From positions 2,356,001 to 2,420,000 of the forward strand of contig JAUIRK010001052.1 of the NCBI GenBank assembly GCA_030549495.1: a stretch of 64,000 nucleotides of DNA, written 5' to 3'. Below, piece by piece: positions 33,955-44,520 of this stretch. Every line of letters begins with the position of its first letter. Within the stretch, counting starts at the first letter, position 1. Source of the DNA: Nectonema munidae. Its lineage: Eukaryota; Nematomorpha; Nectonematoida; Nectonematidae. The translations under genes and the position numbers were made by a program. The notes under the pieces are model-generated. The model had not been told where the DNA came from. It ran no database searches and saw nothing but the letters and a program-made list of their open reading frames with translations.

Positions 33955-34650
33955 AATGTTTCATGCATGCAAATACGCTTTTTTAGGTACATTCTCGAGT
34001 GATTTGGCTCAAGCTTGTGATCTTATTCATTCTAAGATTGAAGTTTTAAAAAAAAAAAAAAATTTTTTAGGTACATTCTCGAGTGATTTGGCTCAAGCTT
34101 GTGATCTTATTCATTCTAAGATTGAAGTTTTAAAAAAAAAAATTGGATTCAACTTTTCAAGAAATATATAAATATTCCTAAGTATTATTTAAGGGAAAAT
34201 ATAAAGTGTAGAGGAAACAATTCTTACCAAAAAAAAAAATATTTCTAGGGTGAGGCTAAAGTAAGCCGCGGACAAAAAGCAACATAAAATGAAAACTACT
34301 TGAAATAGCAATACAAAAATTTGAATATATACTAAACTCATTAAATTTACATTTTTCTAATTTTGAACAAAACGGTTTTGACGAGAAGCTTCGTTTGAAA
34401 AGAATTTTGTATAACTCTCTCGATACTGTTATCAATGAAACAACAAATAGGTTTCAAACGATATAATATAAATTTGTTTCAATCAGGTAACTTTTTGTTA
34501 CCTAAATCTCCTAATTTTTTGGATCTATTTGAGCTAAAGCCAATTTATGATTGGATTGATTCGAAAACAGACTTTAAAATTTTCTAATCTCAATGCGAAG
34601 TAGTTTTAAAATTGTATATACATTTATACTCAGCTTATAAAAACATTTTT
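33955..34650 (+). mobile_element. hAT (DUF4371-type) relic with internal duplication
   Basis: Coding fragments of a ZMYM/DUF4371-type transposase: FSSDLAQACDLIHSKIEVLK, then after an interruption LYNSLDTVINETTNRFQ and LLPKSPNFLDLFELKPIYDW. An 84-bp segment (about 33975-34140) is present twice in tandem, in frame. A copy of the 33.0-kb repeat block (34230-34338) splits the relic. It may belong to the same family as the C-terminal fragment at 21.35-21.8 kb. Confidence 0.55.
34230..34338 (+). repeat. Second copy of the 33.0-kb terminal-like block
   Basis: About 105 bp nearly identical to 32993-33105, including the A-rich lead and TTTCTAGGGTGAGGCTAAAG (terminus string from 34249). It sits inside the hAT relic, whose coding sense resumes directly after it, so it behaves as a short insertion or a solo end rather than the start of a long element. 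Confidence 0.7.
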
Positions 34651-34909
34651 TAGGTAACTAAAAATTTTTTAAAAAGCAAACTTAATGATATCTGATAGTT
34701 CAAAAATTAGCCCACCAATGAAGTACCCTTAAAATTTTTGCCTAACACGGCAATTGGGCAGAGATATTGGCACTCTCTGTAACGAACTTTTTCGTTCTGC
34801 AAAAACTTAAATAATAGGGAATTCATAAAAACAATTTATTCTTCATTAATAACGAAATAATAATTTTATATTGAACATATCAATAAAGTAATAAATAAGT
34901 ATTTGTGTC

Positions 34910-34925
34910 GGCTCTAAAAAGAGCC
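34910..34925 (-). terminator. Histone-type 3' stem-loop
   Basis: On the minus strand the 16 bases GGCTCTTTTTAGAGCC form a 6-bp stem and 4-base loop that fit the metazoan histone mRNA consensus (GG, three pyrimidines, T, a T-rich tetraloop, A, three purines, CC), with A-rich flanks. In replication-dependent histone genes it replaces the poly(A) tail and binds SLBP. It lies downstream, on the same strand, of the decayed H3 gene. Confidence 0.6.
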
Positions 34926-35079
34926 TTAGTGTTATATACACAAGGTTTAATATACAAACAAGAAAAAAACAGAGAAATAGCAATATTGTGCAAGTGTGAT
35001 GACAAATGAGTGCTCACTCCTTGGGTCTATACCTTTCTAGGGAACTTTTTGTGTTTTTATTAGCATTTAACGGTATTGC

Positions 35080-35426
35080 GAAGCTGCGATTTGAGCCGGA
35101 TCCCAAAAAGTAATCACTGTTTGCTCTAAGAGTTTGCATCGGGTCCCATTGTACGCACATCACGGCATAGGTAACTTGTTTCATGCGAAGAGAGAATCTG
35201 AATATTTGAAGCATTGGAGGGCAAAGAATACGAAAAATGATTTATCAATATTTTACAAGAATTTTTCTTTGGAGATGACGAATCAGAAGTGCCACCAGCT
35301 TTTCTGGAGATTTCCATCCAGAAGTTTGGGCGAATAGTGCATAACAGCGTTTGATCCTACCTTCTACTGAGTAGCGGCAACGCTTTTGTTAGTGGGTACT
35401 TTTCTTTGTATTCTTCTCACTGGCAT
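35080..35426 (-). pseudogene. Decayed histone H3 gene
   Basis: Minus strand, about 347 bp against 411 for intact H3. Matches appear in different frames in H3 order: KSPE and ALLIR (H3 KSTELLIR) with the DNA GAAATC, CCAGAAAAGC and CTTCTGATTCG; then FFALQ, Y and LF-x3-NL spacing (H3 [20 protein letters not shown]) with GCCCTCCAA conserved; then ACAATGGGACCCGATGCAAA matching the VTIMPKDIQL codons with small gaps. A candidate ATG is at 35424-35426. Stops and many small indels make it nonfunctional. The region is GC-richer than its surroundings and is followed about 155 bp later by a histone stem-loop. The protein match alone is modest; the combination carries the call. Confidence 0.55.
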
Positions 35427-35950
35427 CGAAGATTTTCTAAATAAATAATGAAAAAATCATCATTCTTTAATTAACCATTAAAAGAAACAATTTAAAAAAC
35501 CTAAAAAAAGAGCATTAATTTCATTTATTAGAAAATTCAAAACTTGTAAAATGTTAGCCAAAATTATTTCAATTTCTTAATTAAAGGTTACTTTTGCAAT
35601 ATTTTCATATCAGGAGTATTTTTTAATAAAAAAGATTTAATAACTGATTTTCAATAAAGCGCTTTATTTTGGGGTTAGTTTTTACAAAAAGAATAGTTTT
35701 TCTAATTATTATGCGAAATGTTATAAGGAAATTAACCCAAATATTCATATGTAATTACACTATCAAATCTTTATCGAAAAATGAAGGATTTTGGCATATT
35801 AAGGTTTTTCTCCCTATAGCAAGAAAGGCTATTATCATTTTCTTTAAATATAGAACTTTTTGTAGAATTTTTGTGCCAAGCACACTTCTCTTGAAATTAA
35901 TTCTTGAAAAAAACTTTCCTTTTTAAAATGACGCATACATATTCTTTACA
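35427..35950. other. AT-rich spacer, no gene seen
   Basis: The open frame 35669-35926 is AT-rich and motif-free. Nothing else recognised. Confidence 0.4.
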
Positions 35951-35958
35951 TTCTAAAG

Positions 35959-36387
35959 CAGGGGCGGGCAATCTCCGGCCCGCAAATGCTTATCGTCCGG
36001 CCCGTCACACTTATAGGCTTTATTATTGTAATCCGGCCCGCGGACCTCCCAGTAAAAGTAGAGAAGAAATTCCAATAAATTTTAGGTTTTCAAATAAATA
36101 AATTTCCTCAACCATCGAGCCAGACATGGAAATACTTCTTGATGGCAAACAGCACCAGCAGTCTCATTGATTTGTAGAATGTTCAATTCAATTTTTGTAC
36201 AATTTATTCATGTATTATACTTTTTTTTTATTATACAAAATCAATGATTAATTGATAAAATTGATGTAATTTTACATGTAATCAATACAAAATATAGTAA
36301 TTCTGAGATTTCGTTTTTCACTCCGGCCCGCGATCTCCTTCCAAAAGTCTCATCTGGCCCTCACTCTGAAAAAGTTGCCCGCCCCTG
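35959..36387. mobile_element. hAT-type MITE, 429 bp, perfect 8-bp target duplication
   Basis: Perfect 13-bp terminal inverted repeats CAGGGGCGGGCAA ... TTGCCCGCCCCTG, flanked by identical TTCTAAAG at 35951-35958 and 36388-36395. Subterminal CCGGCCCGC strings occur several times, three near the left end and one near the right. No coding capacity. The terminus and 8-bp duplication are diagnostic of hAT. The intact ends suggest a fairly recent insertion. Confidence 0.92.
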
Positions 36388-36489
36388 TTCTAAAGGAACT
36401 TAATCCAAAAAATTTATAGAAATAATTACAAAATTAAGCCAAGTTTTCATTGTTAAAAAATTAGAAATTTTTATGAAAGGAGAGTCTTT

Positions 36490-37501
36490 TTTAACAGTAG
36501 AAAATTTTGAAGTATAAGCATGAAAAAATATTGTTATCATTTACAAATAATACACTATATTGTGGAGAAGGTGTTGAAGGAAGTAAAATCTTTGAAGATT
36601 GATCATATGAGCAATCACTCATAAATTTATCCGTTGCACTAACTAGGTTAAAATCATTCACTATATTACTCGCATAGTTTTCATTATGCATAGAAATTCT
36701 TTTTTGTACCAAAGAGTCAAAGTGATCAGGTACCTTTACATGACCGGATTGGTAATTGGTACATGTAAATAAAATTTTGATATTATTTGAAACAAACAAA
36801 TTTTTTTTAAATTTAAAATTAATTGGAAACAATATCTTAGATAAATGTGCTATATCATCAGAAGAGTTATACGAAGGAACAATAAACCTAAAAGGATACA
36901 CAGAACGGAAGAAAGGGCATGCATAGTAAAAACATTGAACCAAGAAAAATGTACAAAAACGTTAATAGAATAATCGAAACAACATACCCTCTCATACTCA
37001 ATATTACAATAAAAACTGAAATTATAATTCAATAGAAGTTAGTACACGAAGCATAATGGCAAAATTTTCACTATTAAAAAAGCAATCACCATTTCCTGTT
37101 GTCTTCAAAGGCACTAATGATTCATCTATATTATAGTCTTTCAAAATAAATAAAGAGTTAAAATCAATACAATTATTATAAAAGGAAGGTAACTCAAACG
37201 CAAAAACCTTTTTAACACAGTAAAAGAAATGTAATTAGATTAAAGACAAAAAGGGATTCTCGATTAATCTAATGAAAAAAGGCCTTAAAAGTTTGCTTAA
37301 ATTTTGTCATTCTTAATATAAAATAATTAAAACATAAACTTCGGTGAAAAAAAAATATACTACTTTAAAGTTTTCATTAAAAGCATAAAAACTTAGACGT
37401 AAAAAATACCTTACAGACTCTAGGTGATAAAACTTTTGACAAGTAGTGCAACAAATCATATTACTCCCATTCCCAATGGGTAGGTGTAAAATAAGCTGCA
37501 A
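36490..37501 (-). pseudogene. OTU-domain protein relic (MULE-associated type)
   Basis: Minus-strand remnant with the same order as the MULE protein at 50977-51996. At 37501 a cysteine pair with MICCTTCQKFYHLESV parallels the PHD-like start. At 36943-36491 FRSVYPFRFIVPSYNSSDD, ILFPINFKFKKNLF, then VPDHFDSLV parallels IISIYPPINGV, ILNTTFYPQKIEKE and QPNHFVPL, the last containing the OTU catalytic His. The DGNC catalytic Cys segment was not found in between. Probably a decayed relative of the MULE gene; no terminal repeats were found. Confidence 0.45.
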
Positions 37502-38590
37502 AAGTAAAGCCTGATTTCGAATAAACGAAAAGAGATAACAGAGTGAAAATTTACTTACATATAAAACTCGAGTCTCTAATTCAGAAAAAAATCAAATCAA
37601 GTTATATATATTAAAAAAACATTATATTTTAGTGATAATAAGTCAAAATTTATGGATTTGTCTTCCATTTCTGTTACCTCGATGGTGGCAATAATGTCTA
37701 TGCGAATTAATTTATGTAAAAAAATATATTTTCATTTTAAAAAATTAATTTTCAAAAATATTTAGTTAAATTTTTAATTTCTTTAATCTTTTTATTCTCT
37801 TTTGTTTTTAAAGATTATCTTTATTCAAAATATCAAATAAAAAATATATTTATTATATTATTTTTATATTATTATTATTGATTTGAGAATAGATAAAGCT
37901 CGTCAAAGATAAGCGTTAACGATAAATGCTCACGTACAGCAACTAGATGCAAATTCAAACCTCAAAGTTTGAACACAAAAGTGGAACTGAGACTTCAATA
38001 GAAGAAAGAGGTCTTTTACACTGTGTACGCTTAGTTAGGATGATCAAATACAAGAGTACATACAATTTCTAGTTTTAACTAACACCTTGTATGCAGAATT
38101 AAGTATATATTTATTTTGATATAATTTAATTCACTTAATATACTGAGCACTTCTTTTGTCATCACTTTCTTAAATATGCTGAGCATTTCTTTTCATTTGG
38201 ATCTTTCTAACTACAAATATACCGTGATTTTAATAAACAATTTATTGCAGATCTGATTGTGATATTTTTTGAAAATTACTATCCTGTCAAAAAAATTTAT
38301 TAAATCAAGAAATTTCGAAATTAAAAACAATAATAAATTTTAAATGCATAATTTTTCAATAAATATAGTATTTATTTACTTAATACACCATTTTATGATG
38401 TATAATCTGTCAGTAAATTAATTTTCACATGTAACCTAACTGACAAATTTACTTTCACCGGAGAAGCTATCTGAATAATTTCATATTTTCTAAAACACTT
38501 AATTTTACATAACTACACCAACATCAATGAATTTTTAAGGGAGTTTACCCTTACCTTTAATGTTTATAATATTTTAATATCTAAAAAAAA
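37502..38590. other. AT-rich stretch, no gene seen
   Basis: Nothing coding. 37905-37975 (AATGCTCACGTACAGCAACT and a GGTTTGAATTT-like string inverted) is weakly similar to 7660-7715 and may be an old tRNA-derived fragment. Confidence 0.35.
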
Positions 38591-39192
38591 GTCGAGTCTT
38601 TGGGATCCAAAAAATCCTTTAAGTTATCCGAAGTTCGAGTTAAACGAATGATCAGTATCATATATTTTCTTGAATGAATAGCAGTTCTGTGACTTCCAGG
38701 TACAAATTTAAGGGAGCAAAACCTCAAAAAAAATTGTATTCATTTTATTTTATAAAAAAATAACGAGAGTATATATACAAAATTACGATAATTTACGTTG
38801 AAAAGGGCATAAAATTTTGTGCCTACACGCTTAAAGATAATAATAAAATATGGTACAATAATTCAAAGCAAATCATAGGGCTGCAAATATCTCAGCGCTG
38901 AAAATGCCTTACAACGAAATGAATGAAAGCATGTGTAATTCACACTTTTATTGATTTTTCATAAAAACTTTGTATTCAAAGCCTCTGAAATATATTGCAA
39001 CATGATGAACTGCAATTCACAGATAACATTGAAATTTTATCCCGAATAATTTAAGTTATAAATTGATATCAGAAAAAGCATGAATTACTTCGATTTAACC
39101 GAAAATTCCACCTATCTGATTTTGAGTTAAACGAAAATTTAGCATGTGTAGATATGACTGAGACAGGTACAGAGACTCGAGTTATTGAGAGC
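38591..39192. repeat. Possible pogo/Tigger-like noncoding relic
   Basis: The left end reads GTCGAGTCTTTGGGATCC and the right end, inverted, CTCGAGTCTCTGTACCTG. Both are followed inward by strings of the type TTATCCGAAGTTCGAGTT and TTCGTTTAACTC. Ends with CGAGT and TTATCCGAA-type subterminal strings are known from pogo/Tigger elements. Matches are short and no transposase is present. Confidence 0.35.
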
Positions 39193-40860
39193 TTACTACT
39201 AGATGTTTATCTATAAACTATTATGCTAGGATAAATTTAAAATGATATCTAAATATAAAAACTTCATTTTATTAAATTGTCAATTTTTATAAATATTATA
39301 ATATAGATACATTATAATAAATTTTTTTCCTAAGAGAAATCCTCTTTTTACGAAATTCGAATAAATTTTGATAAAATTTCAAAAACCAGCCAGATAAATT
39401 AGTACTAAGAAAATTTTCCCAAAGTTATTAAAAATCAATGACTTTAAAATTTCCTAAATATCTGCCAACGTGAAAAATTATTTTTTTTTAAGATTTTCTT
39501 GACAAAAATATTGCCACCTTTGGATATATACTTCGAAGAATATTTTTTTTATTTTCCCCATTATTTGTTGGAAAAAATATTCTTTTAAAGATTTTCATTT
39601 AAATTTGTGCAGGAAAATTAATTTTTTTAACCTTTTACCTTTCGAAGTTATCATTTCTCAACTTAATAAAAAGAATCAAGTTTTTTATGTTGACTTTTTC
39701 ACGAAAATGATTTCTGTTAAGGTACCAAATTTTAAAACTTTAACACAAAATTTGATTTTCAGAAGAATTTTTGAAACTGGATTTCCAATTTTTCAAAAAT
39801 AATAAGTCCACTTTTCCGTATAAAGCCATTACCAAATTTATGTAAAAATGAGTTTTGAACAATTTTTAATACACTTTCAAAAGAATTTTCCTTTTCCAAC
39901 GATGCCTATCGTTAAGACAGTTTACTTCATTGATGTATAAAATGTTTTTAGAATACAAAAATAATTATTCTGTAAAATTTAGTTAATATCTGTTGCGAGT
40001 ATTATTAAAAAACCTTACAATTAAAAATGCGAGCTGATCATTATTGCCTAAACTTAATTCAAGGGTTTTCAAATAAATTTTGTTAATCATGTTGTATATG
40101 ATTGAATACTTTGGTCGACACTTTAAAATTTCTTCATAAGTGCAGAATCTTTCATTAGGGTGGGAGACACTGTACTATTTTTTGAACAGCTGGTTAAGTT
40201 TAACAATTTTTAAGATAAAATACAAACTTTCTAATAAAGTTTTCTAATTAAAATCATGCTTCATCTTAAATAAAAATGGCTTTCCTAATAGATTTATTGA
40301 AAATAATGAAAATTTTAAAATAAAAACGAATAATAGTACACTAAATAATTGTGTAAGAGAAAACAAAAAATAAAAATTGAAGAGTTTTCAGAACTACGAA
40401 GACTTTTACAGAGTTCTTATTTGACTAAACACAATTCATCCTGATAAATAAAAATCTGAAAAAAAATTAAAGCGATTCATGAAATTGATGAAAAAATTAA
40501 TCATAAGTTCCATACCTAAATACTTTTTAGCTTTCTACATTCATCGATTTCTTGTTACTTGCAATATTAAAAACTTTTATCTTACCGGAATAAATGAATA
40601 CAGGAATATTGAATTAGAAAAAAATTTAAAAAGTGAAATCAGAAAATTTTCTATATTTCTTATCATTTTTCACAAAATTTTGAATACACTGAAATAAGAA
40701 AGAGACATTATATAAAACTGTTTTTAGATAAAATACTTTCAGAATAATTCTTGATCATTAATTTTGTTAAAAGTTAAGTAAGGTAACAAATACAAATATG
40801 GTAAAAAAGTTGTTTTAAATTTTGAAATTACTTGAGCTTGATTTATTATAAAATCTTAAA
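39193..40860. other. AT-rich stretch, no gene seen
   Basis: Only AT-driven open frames (39605-39802, 40479-40697). No domain, TIR or clear repeat. Confidence 0.4.
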
Positions 40861-40879
40861 AAAATATTTAATATGAACT

Positions 40880-42560
40880 TATAATAAAGAATTAAGGAAA
40901 AAAGTTAAATTTCTTACAGATAAAGTAGAGATCAGCCTTGAAAAAAGTTTACAGAAAAGCAAAGATTGACCTTCAAAAAAAGTTGAATGAACTTATGAAA
41001 AAAAATAAATAAAAAATTTAAGTTCCTTACACAGAAAGCAAAAGTCAATCTTAAAATTTTTTTAACGTAATTATAGGGAAATATAAGCAAAAAGTAAAGT
41101 TTGTTACAGAGAGAGCAAAGATCAACCTTTAAAAATTAAACTTATAAAAAGAATTAAAGAAAAAATTTTAATTTCTTACAGATAAAGCAAAGATCCGCCT
41201 TGAAAAAGTTTAATATAATAGGGGATGATAAGAAAGTTTACAGAAAATTAAAGATTGACCTTCAAAAAAAGTTGAATGAACTTATGAAAAAAAATAAGTA
41301 AAAAATTTTAGTTCCTTATACAGAAAGCAAATGTCAACCTTAAAAAATAAATTAAGTAAAAATATTAATCTTACAGAAAAAGCAAAGATCAGCCTTGAAA
41401 AAAGTTTAATATAATAGGGGATGAACTTATAAAAAAGTTTACAGAAAAGCAAACATTGACCTTCCAAAAAAGTTGAATGAACTTATGAAAATAAATAAAT
41501 AAAAGATTTAAGTTCGTAAAGCAAAAGTCAGCCTTAAAAAATGTTTAACGTAATTATAAGGAAATATAAGTAAAAAGTAAATTTTGTTACAGAGAGAGCA
41601 AAGATCAACCTTTAAAAATGTTTAATATAAACTTATAAAAAAGAATTAAAGAAAATTTTTTAATTTCTTACAGATAAAGCAAAGATCCGCCTTAAAAAAG
41701 TTTAATATAATAGGGGATGATAAAAAAGTTTACAGAAAATTAAAGATTGACCTTCAAAAAAAGTTGAATGAACTTATGAAAAAAAATAAGTAAAAAATTT
41801 AAGTTCCTTACACAGAAAGCAAATGTCAACATTAAAAAATAAATTAAGTAAAAATATTAATCCTACAGAAAAAGCAAAGATCAGCCTTGAAAAAAGTTTA
41901 ATATAATAGGGGATGAACTTATAAAAAAGTTTACAGAAAAGCAAACATTGACCTTCCAAAAAAGTTGAATGAACTTATGAAAATAAATAAATAAATAATT
42001 TAAGTTCGTAAAGCAAAAGTCAGCCTTAAAAAATTTTTAACGTAATTATAAGTAAAATGTAAATTTTGTTACAGAGAGAGCAAAGATCAACCTTTAAAAA
42101 TGTTTAATATGAACTTATAAAAAAGAATTAAAGAAAAAATTTTAATTTCTTACAGATAAAGCAAAGATCCGCCTTAAAAAAGTTTAATATAATAGGGGAT
42201 AAAAAAGTTGAATGAACTTATGAAAAAAAATAAGTAAAAAATTTAAGTTCCTGACACAGAAAGCAAAGGTCAACCTTAAAAATTGTTAACGTAATTATAG
42301 GAAAAATCAGTAAAAAGTAAAGTTTGTTACAGCGAGAGCAAAGATCAACCTTAAAAATATTTAATATGTAAAGAATTAAGGAAACAAGATAAATTTCTTA
42401 CAGATAAAGCAAAGATCCGCCTTGAAAAAGTTAAATATAATAGAGGATGAACTTATAAATTAAATTAAGTAAAAATATTAAGGCCAACCTTCAAAAAAAT
42501 ATTATAATAAGCGAAGAACTTATAAAAACAATTATAAATAAGTTAAGTTTCTTACAGAAA
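40880..42560. repeat. Higher-order tandem array, ~492-bp unit
   Basis: Built of subunits of roughly 80-100 bp, each centred on a string like AAAGCAAAGATCAACCTT with a preceding CTTACAG. Sets of subunits form a ~492-bp higher-order unit: identical minus-strand frames begin 492 bp apart (41467 and 41959). About three higher-order copies, the last ones shortened. Motif-free AT-rich subunits make the short open frames meaningless. Confidence 0.8.
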
Positions 42561-43087
42561 AAACAAAGTTCAAACTATAAAAAAAATTTGAAATAGAAAA
42601 CAAGAAAGAAAATGGTTGTAATTATATTTTAGAAGGAGAAAATAAAAGAATTCGACATTTTTAAAAATCCAAAAAAATAGCCGTCGAATTTGCAGCTTAT
42701 TTTACCCTTAAAATGGTTCCCAAAAATTTCGGAAAAGTTTGAGAGGCTATCATACAAATTCTAAGGAACAGATTTAATTGTAACCTTGAATATATATATT
42801 GTATATTATATTTAGTTTATATGCAAAATTTAAATTAAATTGTCAAATTATTTACAAAGTTATTTAACTTTATATTTGAAGCTATTTTTGCAGCTTATTT
42901 TACATAGACCGCATTCGGGTTATAATTCAAAGTGTGACATTTTGGATAGTTTTAGGATAGAAAAAGTAATAAAACTTGAAAATTACAATAATTTGAAAAA
43001 AGAAAATTCTAGAAAAAATGGAAAATATTGTCCCATTTTATGATATAAAAATGACGCTCTTTTTTTAACAAAAATCCGCGGTTTACT
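42561..43087. other. AT-rich DNA with recurring TGCAGCTTATTTTAC strings
   Basis: GCAGCTTATTTTAC occurs near 42690 and 42892, about 200 bp apart and about 200 bp before the related GCGGCTTATTTTAG at 43091. No gene. These may be subterminal sites of the element ending at 43110. Confidence 0.45.
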
Positions 43088-43110
43088 CCGCGGCTTATTT
43101 TAGCCTCACC
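43088..43110 (-). repeat. Inverted terminal-like repeat matching 33018
   Basis: Reverse complement of the 23 bp at 33018-33040 with one mismatch (GCGGCTTATTTTAGCCTCAC core). Together they could bound a ~10.1-kb unit, or be independent solo ends of a common family. No matching target duplication is evident. Confidence 0.6.
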
Positions 43111-43844
43111 GATAATTATATTATAAAAAATCTAGTAACGGCCATTTTAGGCTTTTGATTTTTTTAGTTTTAATAAACTCATAAAATTACTAAATATTGT
43201 ATGCCAATATTCAAAGTTTACTTTTGAGTATCATTTTATCTAGGTTAACTATAAGTTTATATTCATTACCATTGCATTTGTTTATATCAGAGGTCTGGCA
43301 AGACCTCCGGGGAGACAACTTGCCAAACTTGCCAGCCTTATTATATATTTAAATGTGTAAATCGTAAAATGCTTAAAAAATATACTTAAAATAAAAATTT
43401 TCAAAAAATATTTTACATAGATATTGAAAGCCACATTTCAAAAATTCTAGCCAAAAGTTCAAAAAATTTAACTTTGAAATTGCAGTTTTATTTCATAAAA
43501 ACTATATGATTGGTTGAAATGTTTATGTAATATATAATAATAATAATAATATTAATATTAATACTACTACTACTACTAATACTACTTTTTGAAAATTTTT
43601 ACTTGTTTGATTTGCAGAAAGAATTAAACTGTTTTTCATTATTTCTTTTCCATGATATATATATCATTAGAAAGCTTATCGTTTGCTACATACTCTAGAA
43701 TAATTTATTTTTGCAAAAGTTTTAAAAAATTTTAATAAATGGACTTTACTTAGAAAAATTTTGTCTAAATTTTTGAAAAAATTACAGACCACCTTTTTAT
43801 CGAAGCATAATGTGAAGATTTTAAAAAAAAATTGAATGAAAATG
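43111..43844. other. AT-rich stretch with trinucleotide microsatellite
   Basis: A compound (TAA)n/(TAC)n tract lies at about 43535-43585. A small palindrome AGGTCTGGCAAGACCT lies at 43291-43306. No gene. Confidence 0.45.
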
Positions 43845-44520
43845 GTATCATTGGAAAGGTATACTCTTTGTGGTTAACATAGGCTAGGTTATACAAATAA
43901 ATATATTTTCATTTTTCCAAAATCTGCTTTTATGTGAGGTCAGTCAAGTTTTATCTAGTTTAAAAAAATACCAATAATGATTAACGTTCTTAATTTATAT
44001 TTTTCCAATATTTTATATTCACAAAGGTAAAATATGATTTTTTACATTTTAAAAATTCATAGTTAAAGAAAACAGTCGAAAATTAATATATATTTTTAAA
44101 CTTTTTATGGGTCAGTATAATGTTTTTCTAATAAATTTAAAATTAATTTTGAAGTGAAAAATGTTGATCGAATGTACAAAATTTGAAGCTATACTCTTTG
44201 TGGGTAAAATAGGCTAGGTTTTACAAATAAATATATTTTTATTTTTCCAAAATCCGCTTTTATGTGAGGTCAGTCAACTTTTATCTAGTTTCAAAAAATA
44301 CCAATAATTAACGTGATGACTGATGAGTTTATATATTATTTCTTCAAAATTTTATATTCACAAAGGTAGAATATGGTTTTTAACATTTTAAAATGTCATA
44401 GTTAAATAAAACTGTCGAAAATTAATATATATTTTTTACTTTTTATGGGTCAGTAGTATAGGTCAGTATAATATTTTTCTAATAAATTTTAAATTATTTT
44501 TCAAGTGAAAAATGTCGATT
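43845..44520. repeat. Tandem duplication, ~330-bp unit
   Basis: Landmark ATACTCTTTG at 43861 and 44191 gives a 330-bp period. Both copies contain CTTTTATGTGAGGTCAGTCA, AAAAATACCAATAAT and TTTTTATGGGTCAGTA. A third partial copy of the end of the unit lies at about 45445-45545. Confidence 0.85.

Noticed and set aside
35014-35337. Three overlapping open frames taken as a new gene
   Set aside because: They are the frame-shifted pieces of the decayed H3 gene and its antisense; no single frame makes sense.
40860-42560. CRISPR-like regular repeats
   Set aside because: The repeats are long, degenerate and contiguous without unique spacers, in a eukaryotic genome.
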